Positions 47,049-59,265 of a DNA stretch of 64,000 nucleotides are shown here, piece after piece. A program made the position numbers and the translations under genes. Every line of letters starts with the position of its first letter. The first letter of the stretch is position 1. The notes below the pieces were generated by a model. It had not been told where the DNA came from. It was given only the letters and a program-made list of their open reading frames with translations, and did no database searches. The DNA is from Acanthacorydalis orientalis (taxonomy: Eukaryota; Arthropoda; Insecta; Megaloptera; Corydalidae), in contig CM068315.1 of assembly GCA_034766995.1 (NCBI GenBank), positions 18,152,010 through 18,216,009 on the forward strand, read 5' to 3'.

Positions 47049-49438
47049 ATATAATAAAGAAAAGCATGATCATGAGCATGAAAAACTACAATAAGGTTGA
47101 AACTTGTACGCTAGTAAACTTTGCGAGTTTTGAATTTTTCATGAAAAAGTAACCATTTCCTGTTTACTGAAACGTACGTTAAATTATACGATTGTGAACT
47201 TTAGCAACAAACTGAATTCTGAAAATGCGAAATACGAAAAGGAAAAAATAAAAAGTGTGTGTTTCTTGAAATTGTATTTATGCGTGTTTTGAATCTAATT
47301 TTTTCTTTGTTTTGTTTCACATTTCGTATGTTCGCAACTTTATAACTAGATTTTTGTCGCGTTTGCGTTAAGTTCTCATGAAACTTTGACAAAAAGCTAA
47401 ATCATTTCGGTGTAAATGTGTAGATGTGTCTTATTTGTACTTCTTTCTTTTTCATCTTTCTTGTTCGGCTCGAGCGAGACGATCGACGGTGAATCTATTT
47501 ACAGTTGACACTTTTACGGTCGCATATTCTCTTTTTGATTTTCTTTAGTGGTTTTGTTTCGTGTGTACGTATATTACTTATGAAATAGAAATCAATTCAG
47601 ACAGGATAAAAATCAATAGACGGTGTGACAGTAATAAATTTAGACTATTGGATTTTTATAAAAAAATCTTTTTATTTGGTAAATAAATAAAATAAATAGA
47701 AAGTTCTTTTTATTTGTATTTCTGTATATCTTTCATTTGTAATTGAGTTATTGTTTCTTTATGGACTACTCTGTATTTTATTATCCTGAACGAGCGAGAA
47801 AAAAATATTACTTTAATTAATTCTAAATAATATTTATTACTTTTCAAACATAACTGAAAAGTAACCTAACAAATATCGATTAACTTGATAAAATGAACGA
47901 AAACTATTTAAAGACTACAAATATCAAAACCATTTTTGTAGATAATAATAAGTAAATCAACTAAAAAAATGGAAAAAATTAACATGACTATGATGAATAA
48001 ATATCTTTTAAGATAAATAAACAAGAAAGAGTTCTCTTAAATATATAAAAATGAATATATTTTTTAATTGGAGCTTAAAATCACATCAATTAATTGTAAT
48101 AAGATTTCTTTATAAGTCCAATCAATTATATTTTTTTAATTGATATTCAGTCTTTTTTCATCAAACTTCATCTATATTTTCTTGAATTTTTTTCTTATAA
48201 TATTTATGTAATTATCAGACAAAATTAAGCTCGAAATAACAGAGTTAAAGAAAATATTTACACTATTACGAAGTTCTTATTAATTAATTAGTTAATGAAA
48301 TATTAATTCATGTGCTAATGTTTGTTTTTGCTACGACTATACTTTTTTAATTTAGTGTATCTCTCCCCAATGTCACATTACTATTTCGCTAGGGAAACAC
48401 GCCCCAATATTCGATATATTTATAAGTGTATATATATGTATATATATATATGATAAATAACAGTAACTTGTCTATTTATAAAAGTGACATTATCTTAAAT
48501 ATATTTGAGTTTTTACATCCACATAATTTATTTTGTAATAGAAATAAGAATAGGAAATTGATTAAATTAACAGAATGTCTACAGCTTAAACAGTACTTTC
48601 GTTGAGTCTAAAAAATAATACACAACAAATAAATATCTGAAAGTCAATTGTGTAGAAGCCATAAACATTGTGAGAATCAAAACATCAATGTTTGGATAAT
48701 TGAACGATAATCTTTCATCACATTAATTTCATTAAAATTTACTTTACATAAACATATATTTTAAAATTACGAAGTAACAACTAATGCGTTTACTAGCAAA
48801 TTAATTGCTTGAAACAACTTTCCTGATTATCTATGCGTATTGTGGCCCTTTGTGATATTCAAGTAACGGACCTCAAAAGCAAGGGTTGTTTTTTGTGTTC
48901 GAAATAAATTAAACGGTTCAACCCTAATGCTTGACTTCATTGTATACGCTAGAGATTTTATATATTCCCAAAGATGTTGCCCGTAGGAGTTGAACGAGAT
49001 GACTTTAGAGGGAAACTTATCAGATTTCGATTTGAAATTAAACGGCTTTGGAAAATATTAATTTAGAGAAAAATCGTACCGCCGACCTATAAAACAAATG
49101 GATGAAAATCTTATCAACGTCCGAAAAATGAAAATCTTGTGGTATTTTTTTCTTTTTGGAAACAGTGCAAGTATTGGTGGTACAATTTCAAAGGATCGTC
49201 GTATGCAAACAGTTTCGATGTTTTTATTTTTAATGTTATTAAATTTGACCAGCAATAAGTAGTTTCGTTGTATATACAACTGCACTACCACCACTAAACC
49301 TAATGGTGGGGATCCTGACGCTGGCATGAAATGACGTCACTGTTTGAATTCATTGATTTTAAGCAATTCCGTCATCAGGCCTTACAATTTTTTTACAACG
49401 AAATTACTTAATAACCCATTACAAAAGATGACGAGTTA
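47045..49438. other. AT-rich spacer; short TA run at 48427-48453
   Basis: No supported gene. 47440-47560 is CpG-richer. The 89-codon minus-strand frame at 49058-49327 has no recognised domain. Confidence 0.4.
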
Positions 49439-49441
49439 ATA

Positions 49442-49985
49442 TTAGGTTAGTAGGAAAATAATTGCTGTTGTTGATTTCTGAATGCTAACATTAATTTTTT
49501 TCAATGAAAATGTCATCTCATCGTGTTCATGTTAATATCATTTTAAACTGCATTTTTCGGTATATATTTTAGTAACGTTGACTTTGATTTTATTATTAAT
49601 TTGCTTCAAATCGGGCAATTGAATTAAAAAAGGAAAAGAATTAAGTAAGAGTAATTTTTATGAATTCAAAGCGGGTGGTAAAGCAACAGAAACTGTTCGT
49701 AAACTAAACAGTGCCTTTGATAAGGATACTTTTAAGGAACGTACGGTGCATTTGGGGTTTCAAAAAATTCGTGCTGGGGACGAGAACCCCTTTAGTTCAA
49801 AATGACCAACTGAAAGCATTAGTTGAATCAGAACTACGTACAACAATTCAAGAGCATGCACAAAAGTTAGTTGTTAGTCATCCAAAAGTTGTAGACCACT
49901 TAAAACAGCTAGAAAAAAATCAAAAAATTTAAAATAAATATGAATTTGAAGGACGTAAACAGCAATTATTTTTCTATCAGCCTAA
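49442..49985 (+). mobile_element. Deletion-derivative cecropia-like mariner (544 bp)
   Basis: TA precedes the left end TTAGGTTAGTAGGAAAATAA. The right end read inward is TTAGGCTGATAGAAAAATAA, with the TA mutated to CA. It has the same layout as 8698-9256 and 26901-27448. The junction keeps a little more, CACTTAAAACAGCTAGAAAA, before joining AAATATGAATTTGAAGG. Confidence 0.9.
49627..49932 (+). pseudogene. Mariner transposase N-terminal fragment
   Basis: Start codon lost. The frame from 49711 is open for 73 codons, including RTPLVQNDQLKALVESELRT and TIQEHAQKLVVSHPKVVDHL, then KQLEKNQKI and a stop at the junction. This is the helix-turn-helix domain of an Hsmar1-type transposase. The downstream catalytic region is deleted. 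Confidence 0.87.
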
Positions 49986-50209
49986 CATTAAATAGTGTTC
50001 TTTAAATGGTTCAGTTTATATCACGCAGTTTTCAACCAGTATTGTTTTGAAAAGACATAATTTATTTGAAGTTAATTATAATATCATTAAAATATTTTCG
50101 ATTTATTATGAATTCTAATTTACTTCTCTGGTCTAATACAATTCTTGATAATAACTGGATCTTAAAATCTCTTAATGCATTCTTTTTCTAAACCATTGAT
50201 TCATTTCAA

Positions 50210-50420
50210 TGCGATAATAAAGTTTCACAAATGATTTTTTTTCGCACCACAAATCACAAAAAACATTTTTGGCTAAATATTATATTAATTTAAATGGTTT
50301 TTTGAATATTTTTGACGAGAAAAACTTTTTGTGGTTTGTGGTTCGAAAAGGAATAAATTAAATTGGAATAAAGGAATAAATTATTTGTGAAAATGAATTT
50401 AGCCACGGTGTCAGAATTTT
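50210..50420. repeat. Palindromic-arm repeat family, copy E
   Basis: The left arm (50228-50290) reads TTTCACAAATGATTTTTTTT, CGCACCACAAATCACAAAAA and ACATTTTTGGCTAAATAT. The right arm (50305-50415) reads TTTTTGACGAGAAAAACTTT, TTGTGGTTTGTGGTTCGAAA and GAATTTAGCCACGGTGTCAG. The arms are inverse copies. Confidence 0.75.
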
Positions 50421-50599
50421 ATTATGATAATCAGAGCTATTTATTTTTAGTTAGAGAATTTTATATATTGATTAAATTTAATGTTCATTGCTTGCGTTAA
50501 ATTTAAATTAAGAGTGCAAAATATAAAATGCAATTATTTTTCTTTGCATTAGTATCTACTTTGATTAGAAAATGGTTGAACAGATCTCTGATAATCGAA

Positions 50600-51260
50600 C
50601 ATAATTGCATGCGTCTAATTTAGTCACCGTTTGAAACACGTTTGCAAAATTAAACACAATCTAAATCGTTCAATTGGAAATGTATAAAGTACATATTTAC
50701 AGCTAAACAGAAACTCGTCCGTTCGATTGGAACATGTTTTGGTTCGATTCGATTCCTGTATAGAGCGCTTGAGCAGAGAACCCTTTATCAATTTTAAATT
50801 GATATACATTTTACATAGTCGACAGTTGTAAAATAAACGTATTCGGCATGTAAACCATATGACGGAGTTTACGACGGAATACAATACGTTCTCTTATCAG
50901 CTTTTATTACTTTTTTTATGTACAAGAAGTCAATCAGTGCTATCTGGCATGAAACTTTTATATCTCGCCAATGTTCGTAACACCTGTGTGTATAATCAAT
51001 ATTTGAGTCGGCGGTAAAAGGCGATACACTTTATTCTCGCTGTCATTCAATATCCGGAAATCAAACACCATTAGCACACAACTGCACTGAAAATATTTTT
51101 AATCGGAACCGTTTCTCGTTTCACTACGGTTCGACGAACGATACGAAAACGAACAATGGACGTGTAGTCTGAAGAAGCGTTTACTTAATTTTATATAAAA
51201 CACTGTTTGTATCCGAACGTTTAGTTTTTCTATCTATAACACCAACGAATAAACATTTTA
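50600..51260. other. CpG-richer patch, no gene recognised
   Basis: Balanced composition with many TTCGAT/TCGTTTC words. An 86-codon minus-strand frame (50624-50884) carries no motif. Candidate regulatory DNA by composition only. Confidence 0.35.
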
Positions 51261-51669
51261 TTCTAAAAGAATATTACTCCAACTTTTACTAGACACAGAA
51301 CAAGCAATGTTTAAATTATAGAAAAACAATTTTCATCCAAAGTTAATACAAACAATTCGTGCAAAGAAGTGTATGAAACACATTAAATTTACATACAACT
51401 GTTTCTAACATGTTTTTTATTATTTATATTCAATCATTGTTTTTTTTTTAAATATCAATAATAATAAATATAGGTATACTGTTTATATACTTACTAAAGG
51501 ATATACAACACGAGATGTCGATAAATGGTAATCTAAATAAAAGTATTAATATTCAAGGATAAAATTTAAATCAGTTAAGAAATATTTGCAAATTGGCAAG
51601 TGAATTATGTATATGTTCTAGTCATAAATACGTATGTCACATTTTAATATGTTAATAAATATAGAGTAG

Positions 51670-51696
51670 TGACAGGTGAGGTTACGTCACCTGTCA
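51670..51696. promoter_or_regulatory. Hairpin with two E-box-like words
   Basis: TGACAGGTGA and TCACCTGTCA are perfect inverted 10-mers around GGTTACG. Each arm contains a CAGGTG/CACCTG word, the core bound by Snail/ZEB-type and some bHLH factors. A regulatory role is an inference. Confidence 0.3.
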
Positions 51697-51723
51697 TCGT
51701 ATAGCTGAATCCGTACAAAAGAC

Positions 51724-51732
<9 letters not shown>

Positions 51733-51795
<63 letters not shown>
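51733..51795. repeat. (TA)n microsatellite with one interruption
   Basis: Two TA runs separated by a single CA. Confidence 0.96.
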
Positions 51796-52282
51796 GGTAT
51801 TTGCCTTTAATACATATTATAGAGTACTTTAATGCCTTGTCAATTGAAAGATAATATATTAAATGTGTATTATTGAGTGTGTATATACATTACTGAATAA
51901 CATTTCTTCGTACTCGTCGAATAATTTTTAAAAATGATTGTGTCATTTAAAATGATGAAACGTTTCATTTATTTATTTGTTTTATTCATTTCTAATAGTA
52001 ACTCTTCTAATATTCAAAATAATACATTATGAGTAAAACAATGAAAAATGATGTTCAGTGTTTATAATTTTTATTATAAGAAACATTTTTGAATTCTTCA
52101 ACAAAAATATTTGAGTACTTTTTCTATATATATTCTTGCGAAACTCTTTTTTATATTGATAATATCAGAAAATAATTATCTTATAAATAAAATTAATTAA
52201 TTCAACTGTAATGGGTTTTATAATCAAGGTTTTCTTTTCTGTCTATTCGTATATATTATAGATTAAGAATGAAATATGCTTC
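51796..52282. other. AT-rich spacer
   Basis: No feature recognised. Confidence 0.35.
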
Positions 52283-52284
52283 TA

Positions 52285-53552
52285 TTAGGTTCGTAGATAA
52301 ATAATTGCGATTTATGATTTTCAGATTCATATATATTTTTCTCAGCTAATAATTAACTTTATTAATCGAAATAAGCACCATTAGAATTGATACATTTTTA
52401 CTAATTAATTACAAGTTTATTTATTCCAGTGGTGTAACGGTTGGGTTCTGGTGTTGATAAAATCTCAAAATGCACTTTTAGCAGCAGCTAGTTTGTTGAA
52501 AACCTTATCCTGTATGAAGTTGTCGAAATGCTTAAATATGTGATAATCTGTTAATGAGATGTCTTGTGAATATGGTTGATGAGGGAATGTTTCATAGCCC
52601 AATTCATTCATCTTTTGGAGGGTCAATTGTGAGATTTGTGGTTGTATATTGCCGTACAGGATTAGACCTTTTCGATTGACCAGTGCGGGGACCAGATGTC
52701 GCAATTCTTGGTACATTTTGTCTATTCTTGACAATAACTTTCATCTGTAAGTGTTTATCCAGGATCAGAAAATTGTAGTGCATTATACCGAGGGCAGTGT
52801 ATCAAACAGTCATCATATTTTTCTTTTGGTATCATTTTAGTTTCGCGAAATTATTTGAGGTTTCATTTTTGGCTATATTATTGTGTAGACCGTTTTATGT
52901 TATTGAAAACGATCCACTTTTCGTCACAAGTTACAATTCGATCGAGAAATGCATTGTTTTTGTTGCGTAAAAGAAGAGTAAAACAAACTTCTTAACGACG
53001 ATTTGTTCAGTTTCCTTTCAGTTTGTGCGGAACCTATCTATCAAGCTTTTTTGATTTTTCTAGCTGTTTTAAGTGGTCCAGAACTATTGGATTATTACGC
53101 CTAACTTTTGTGTAATCTCTTGAATTGCTGTGTGTGGTTAAGATTTAACTAACGCCTTCAGTTGGTCGTGATGAACTGTAGAAGAATGCCCGCGACATTC
53201 TTCATCTTTAATACTCTTGTCTCTAACACGAAATGTTTGGAACCATTGTAACGTACGTTCTTTAACAATACCCACACCAAAAGTATCGTTCGGTTTACGA
53301 GCAGTTTCTGTTGCTTTATCATTCGTTTTGAACTCATACAAACAATTTGCTCTTACTTTCTTCTTTTCCGTCTTTAATTCAATAGCCTAATTTGAATCAA
53401 ATTTAGAATAAAACCACAGTCGATGTTACGAGAATACAGACAATACATTTTAATATGATATTGTTATGAACCCGATGAAATGACATTCATTGAAATAAAT
53501 TAAAGTTAGAATTCAGAAATCAAAAACAGCAATTATTTTCCTACCAACCTTA
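52285..53552 (-). mobile_element. Full-length cecropia-like mariner, decayed
   Basis: TA at 52283-52284 and 53553-53554. The left end is TTAGGTTCGTAGATAAATAA and the right end read inward TAAGGTTGGTAGGAAAATAA. At 1268 bp it is the only full-length member of this end type here and shows what the three 550-bp derivatives lost (about 700 bp of catalytic domain). Confidence 0.9.
52375..53371 (-). pseudogene. Hsmar1-type mariner transposase, decayed
   Basis: The start codon is ACG. The N-terminal block (53341-53138) reads YEFKTNDKATETARKPNDTF, GVGIVKERTLQWFQTFRV and HHDQLKALVKS. A central block near 52960-52900 keeps FLDRIVTCDEKW with the first catalytic Asp. The C-terminal block (52734-52465) reads ALVNRKGLILYGNIQPQISQ, so the second Asp motif (HDNARP) is changed to YGNIQP, and SLTDYHIF retains the third Asp. 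Many stops. Confidence 0.9.
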
Positions 53553-53554
53553 TA

Positions 53555-54165
53555 ATTTATTTCACCAAAAATATTCCAATAATAATATGATTTTCTAAAG
53601 TAGATGTTTTTTAAATATTCATAAGGTAATGTGAAAAATAAATTAAAACTTTTAATTCGTATACGAATATTATTTTCGGTTTACTTTTCCACTTGGTTTC
53701 ATTTCATCTTTGAAGGTCTAAACCTGTGCAAATTATACGACACGACATTTTTTTTAATACACAGAGCCATATGGTGAACTACCGCTTCTCTGCAACAAAA
53801 GTTTTCAATGATTTTTTAACAGGTGAATGCGAAATCACAAAAATGCAGTGGTTCATTGTTGTGTGTTACATTCATAATCAGGTTTCATATATCGAAAAAT
53901 CTATACCATTGATCGTTCATTTATATACGTCTTATTTTAGTAAGATTGAGACGGGGGCGATATTTTATGATAGATTTTTTTCATGGCTGGAAATAAAGTC
54001 AACGCATAATTTTTCTAAGAAAAATATTCTATAACGGTTTGAAACACAGTTGTCGACTAATTTAAATGTGTATTTACTTTTTTCTTTTAAAATTACATTC
54101 GTGTATTGTTATTATTCTGTTATTTGTATATAATATTTTAAAGAAGTTATTAAAGTGTATATATA
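53555..54165. other. AT-rich spacer
   Basis: A 102-codon frame at 53726-54034 has no motif and no clear start. I regard it as chance or unrecognised. Confidence 0.35.

Positions 54166-54169
<4 letters not shown>

Positions 54170-54207
<38 letters not shown>
54170..54207. repeat. (TA)n microsatellite
   Basis: About 18 TA units. Confidence 0.96.
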
Positions 54208-54210
<3 letters not shown>

Positions 54211-54469
54211 ATATATTCATATATTTCCAATGGAATTATATGTTAATAAATGCAAACCGACTAGTGTATTAATTGGCATACAGAAAAAGCCATTCAAATA
54301 TATTATAAAACGGCAACATTTCGTGCAGCCGTTATTATTTACTAGTTTATTTAAAATTAAATAATTCCAGTAATTTAAATTAAATATGATAATTTATAAT
54401 TCGATACGAGGATTTTATTATAGACGGAATAGAATCACGAACCGAATATCGATTCCATCGCGAATTATT

Positions 54470-54725
54470 TTAAATATTCAGAGAAATGAAAGGCGGAATA
54501 CATAACACGCATATTATTTTTTTGTCACGAACGTCGAGCTTCGGAAATGTGTCGCCGTCGAAGTCATGCCAATAAACTAATCTTGCTGGTGGCCGATGGC
54601 AAGAGTCGAACGGAGACCGATGGACACGAGTCCGATACACCGACTCACGTGCACTTTGCATTAATCGAAAACGAATCCATCGGTCTTGGTTGTGTCAATT
54701 AAATGTCGTTCTCGGACGAACGCAT
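54470..54725. other. CpG-rich patch, no gene recognised
   Basis: Frequent CpG and balanced composition. The 63-codon minus-strand frame 54470-54661 has no recognisable domain. Confidence 0.35.
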
Positions 54726-54743
54726 TTTTCGTCCAAAATGATG

Positions 54744-54746
<3 letters not shown>

Positions 54747-54789
<43 letters not shown>

Positions 54790-54804
54790 CTGTGTGTGTG
54801 TGTG
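54747..54804. repeat. (TA)n/(TG)n compound microsatellite
   Basis: About 17 TA units followed by about 11 TG units with one C. Confidence 0.97.
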
Positions 54805-56229
54805 AAAGGTATAATAAAAATATAGGAAAGAAAGATATAAGAATACCATAATTATTTAAATCATTTTTTAAATATTTTTTCAACCCCTTTACAAGTCACG
54901 AAATTTTAAACTCTCCAAATAAATTATTACCTCCTGCACCACAAAGTCGTAGTATTTAAGTTAACGAGTTACCGTAAAAATAAAATCAGATACTGTGTTA
55001 AAAATATAATTATGATGATTTTTTATCTTAAAACTAATTGATTAAATTCATGCAACTGAATAAATTATTTAAAAAGTACTACAAAAATAGATACTAACAT
55101 AACGATTATTTCTTATTTATTTGCGACAAAAATGCCATTAAATATTTACATTTTTTTCACAAAGATTTGATTTAATGCAGACATTTATAATAAGCAAAAC
55201 TGTACATAATTGTATCTTGTAAATTTTCATTTAAACTCGAATTCACTTAATAATAAAGACAGATCTTAAATATAATACAAATATTACTGCTTGAATATAT
55301 TTAATGCTCAAATAGTTAATACGAATATATTAAAAAAGTATAGACAGAAAATAGATATATTGAAGTTAGATAATGTCTATGATCCAGACAGAAAGTGAAT
55401 AAGAATTTGAAAATATTTTGAACAGAACAGCAAGATCCGTAAATGATTAGTAAGATGTACGAGTAAAGCGAAAGCTTTTTAGAAGACATAATGCACGACA
55501 ACCTAATGTGAATCAGAGTAATATAATTTGGCTAGAAATTAAATAATTCATCTGTTTAGAAATTATATCAGAAAAGATTGTAAGAGTGTTAAATAGCTTA
55601 TTAGTGAAATCTAACCAGCAAAGAATGTATTTAATAAAAGATAAATTTAATTTACTTATAACAGGAATAATTAAGAAATAAAAACATGACAGATAAAGAG
55701 ATCTTCATTGTTGATTTATATAAGGGAGAATTGGATTATTGGAATTGTTCCAAATAGACTTGAGGATTAGTACATATTTTTATAGTGTTTATTCATTTAT
55801 AAAATCTTGTTATTTGTTCTTATTTTCATTATATACCATTTATTTATTATTATTTCATCAGAATCCTTGATAACATTCTTTATTTCTTCTTTTCTACGGC
55901 CGATTTAAATTTGAAACATTCTTAAGTAGACAGTTTGAACATTAAATTCAATCCTTTTACTTAAAGATGACACAAGTCAAAATTGATTACAGAAGACAAA
56001 AAGTTAAGATTTCCCTCAAGGATTCTAATACATTAACTATTGAATCTTAAATGGTTAATTCTATTTAAATGCTTTTTTTCTGAATAAAATTATTTTATTT
56101 ACTTTTAATTCGATTTAATATAATTTTACATAAAATAAACTACACTTTTGATTTAATCACACAATTTAATACCAAAACTATTTTTCTGATGATCTTTCTT
56201 CTGACATATTAATATATATTTTCACGTAT
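54805..56229. other. AT-rich spacer
   Basis: No gene, RNA or transposon recognised. Confidence 0.4.
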
Positions 56230-56367
56230 TTGACGTATTTTTTCATCTTTTATTTTGTCATCATGGTACTACTGGCCGTACCTGGGAGTGCAAGACCCCG
56301 ACAACAGCCTTTTCAATTCGTTAATTTATGCCGTGATTATTATCTGTTGGCCTTCTTAAATATTGTA
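56230..56367 (+). other. Short GC-richer frame next to a mariner insertion
   Basis: The frame opens with a hydrophobic stretch (about 56242-56290, VIMVLLAVPGSA), followed by RPRQQPFQFVN, a pattern like a signal peptide and its cleavage region. The mariner at 56368 cuts it after about 45 codons. No family recognised and no splice support. Probably chance. Confidence 0.15.
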
Positions 56368-57643
56368 TTAGGTTGGTGGAAAAATAATTGCGGTTTTTAT
56401 TATTTTAAGTTTTGCGTCGATGTTTCCAGTTATCGTCATCTTTTGTTATAGTCATTTGATACATCATTATAAACAATGAAATTAACACTACTGATTTCAG
56501 CTTATGTCTATTGTTTTCATTCTTTAGTATTGTTGGGTATAACTCTCAAACGGTAATAACCTCTTAAATTAGTCATAGAAAAAAGGAAAATTCGCACGAT
56601 TTTATTGTATGAGTTTAAATTGAGACGTAAAGCAACAGAAACTGCTCAAAATATTAAATTTGTTACTAGTGAATGTACAGCTCAACAGTGATTTCAAAAA
56701 TTGTTGTAATGGAAACGAAAGCCTTGATGATGACGAAGGTCGTGAATGTCATTCAGCTATAGACAATAATGATTTAAGAACTATTATTGAAGCAGACCTA
56801 CGTAAAACAACTCGAGAGGTGGCAGAAGAACTCAGTGTTGATCATTAGACAGTCCTTCGACATTTGAGTTTAATTGTAAAAACAAAAAAACTGGATGAAT
56901 GGATGCCGTACGAACTAAGCGAACATCAAGCAATTCGGCGATACAAAGTCTGATCTACGCTTCTTTTGCGTAAAAAAATGATTCCTTTTTTGATCGCATT
57001 GTCATATGTAATAAAAAGTGGATTCTCTACAACAATCGGAAACGTTTTTTACAGTGGTAGACCGAGATGAAGCACCAAAATAGTTTCTTAAACCGAAGCT
57101 TCATGAAAAAAAGATTATTGTCACTGTTTGGTGGTCGGAAAGTGCCATCATTCACTACAACTTCTTAAATCCTGGTGAAAAAATAACAGCAGAAACATTT
57201 TATCAGGAAATTGAAATTTTTTTTGAGAAGTTGCATCGTTTACGGCTAGCATTAGTCAATCGAAAAGGATCAATTCTTCTTCATGATAACGCCCGTACAC
57301 ACGTCTCCCAAATTACTTTAAAAATATTAAATAAACTGGTTTATGAAACCTTACCTCATCCACCTTCTTCTACGGACCTGTCTCTGACATATTATCACTT
57401 TTTTAAACATTTGAGTCATTGTCTACGAGAGACGGTTTTCAAAGATCAAGTATCGGCTCAAAACGCTTTCGATGAATTCGAGGTCTTCTGAACTCTATCT
57501 TGTAGGAATAAATAAACTTGTTTCCCGTTAGGAGAAATGTGTGCAGGACAATGATATTTATTTTGATTAGTAAATATAATTTTTGATTGATATATTCGTA
57601 TACTCGATACATAAAAAAAATAATATTTTTTGCACTAACCTAA
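56368..57643 (+). mobile_element. Cecropia-like mariner, TTGGTGG ends, full length
   Basis: TA (56366-56367) precedes TTAGGTTGGTGGAAAAATAA. The right end read inward is TTAGGTTAGTGCAAAAAATA, with the TA mutated to TG. Length is 1276 bp. It is the closest relative in the window of the copy at 42349-43550. Confidence 0.9.
56575..57570 (+). pseudogene. Hsmar1-type mariner transposase, decayed
   Basis: The start codon is mutated (ATA). Readable blocks: IRTILLYEFKL-type start with KATETAQNIKF, DNNDLRTIIEADLRKTTREV and AEELSVDH (56760-56848). A middle part is decayed. Then IVTVWWSESAIIHYNFLNPG (57117-57176), ALVNRKGSILLHDNARTHVS (57247-57308) with the second catalytic Asp, and LSLTYYHFF, in which the third Asp (TDYHFF in the family) is Tyr. 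Several stops and frameshifts. Confidence 0.9.
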
Positions 57644-57844
57644 TGCATCTAGGAAAAGTTAGTTTATTATAAAACTAATTGTTAAACATCTCTCAATAAA
57701 TCTTTGTGCAATTTAATGATATAAAGCTTTCTATTCGATAAAGAATGCCTTTATAAATATTAGAGAGTGAAACAGTATATGAACTTTATTCATTGTAATG
57801 AATACAAGAGCAAATACAAAAATAAGAGTATCAAAATAATGATA

Positions 57845-57846
<2 letters not shown>

Positions 57847-57907
<61 letters not shown>
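57847..57907. repeat. (TA)n microsatellite
   Basis: About 30 TA units. Confidence 0.97.
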
Positions 57908-57912
<5 letters not shown>

Positions 57913-57949
57913 CATATGTATATGTGTGTGATAGAATACAATAAAAAAC

Positions 57950-58460
57950 ACTTCAAACGGCACAAAGAAATTCGATAAGATATATGATGTGTATCACAAA
58001 GGGACATAAAAACGAATAATCAAATGGATGAAAGCACAGACTGGGGATTTTCGACAATGTCAGGCGTGTTAAGAAATTAGAATCGACGGACATATCGATA
58101 GATCTGTTGCTGTAAAACGACAGAAGACGTCGCGTTTTCTGCTCAATAAAATGAATTAAAAAAGTTAGATATCGATGATCGTGTATCGTGAAACGACAGT
58201 TGTTTGACAAATATTTTTCTTTTCGGCGACGATACGCAGGTCTATCCAAACAGACGATCGGTCGAATCGTGTTCGCAATTCACTAGATGTGATCAGTTTC
58301 CTATGATTCATTCTTGCGAGGCAGTAGTTGTGTTGAAACCGTTCCTAGTTGTTCCGTACACCGGGAGAAATGAGGTACGAGGCAAGCTTTACTCTAGTTG
58401 GCTTCATAGTATTGTGTCACGTTTTGCGTACGGTTTTTTTTATAAAACAATTTCATAGCG
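57950..58460. other. CpG-rich patch, no gene recognised
   Basis: 58000-58440 is CpG-rich with balanced composition. Opposed frames of 98 and 84 codons overlap here without any known motif. Confidence 0.35.
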
Positions 58461-58680
58461 TGTAATTTTCACTGTAAGGATGCTATTGCGAAAGATTACA
58501 GTCGATGTTAACGGAATATTCACGTTTTTCAATATGCGATCGCATTTGAGTGTTGAAAAACGTGAATTATATTTTTCTTGAAAAACTTCTCTATTAGAAT
58601 TTCGAATCTTTTACTTTCGGACGGTAAATGTTTTGAAAGTTTTTCAAACACGTTTTTATTGAATTGTCAGGCTTTTTATA

Positions 58681-58682
<2 letters not shown>

Positions 58683-58753
<71 letters not shown>

Positions 58754-58755
58754 TA

Positions 58756-58839
<84 letters not shown>

Positions 58840-58848
58840 CATACATAA
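58683..58848. repeat. Long compound (TA)n array
   Basis: About 165 bases of TA runs with three to four CATTATA/CATATA interruptions, then CATACATACATA. This is the longest TA array in the window. The Tyr-Ile frames over it are artefacts. Confidence 0.97.
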
Positions 58849-59263
58849 TATTAAAACGATAAAATCTTCTAAAAAATATGTTGTCAGTTCAAGATTAAAA
58901 ATAATATTTGAACTACCTTTTTACACTTTTACGTATGTGTAAACATAAAACAGCGAATAATAATCATAAATAAAGCATTACATTATAAAAACAAGTGATT
59001 ATTTTTATTAGAATGGCGGAAAAAATAACACCAGAATATGAAATATATAGAAACTTATTAATCAATATTTTTAGGTTAAATTTTGATGTAAAAACTTTTT
59101 TGGAGCATTTAATAAATCTTGACAACTCGTTTTTATGGAACTCGTTCTTTGCGCTATCGCGATTAATGAAAGTGGTTATCAGGGCACAATAATAAGATTT
59201 AACAAGGTTATTTTCAGCTAGAAATTCAGATTTATGTCCAATGAAATATTGAAATTCTCACAA
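58849..59263. other. AT-rich spacer
   Basis: No feature recognised. Confidence 0.35.
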
Positions 59264-59265
59264 TA

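Noticed and set aside
53726..54034. 102-codon plus-strand frame
   Set aside because: No ATG at a sensible place, no motif, composition as expected for AT-rich chance frames.
56230..56451. Signal-peptide-like short frame
   Set aside because: Runs into a mariner insertion, no family match and no splice sites; listed only as a weak oddity.
58578..58862. Long Tyr-Ile repeat proteins over TA arrays (also 19439-19639, 10691-11035, 40492-40896, 38751-39080)
   Set aside because: They are translations of TA microsatellites in either strand; no coding evidence.
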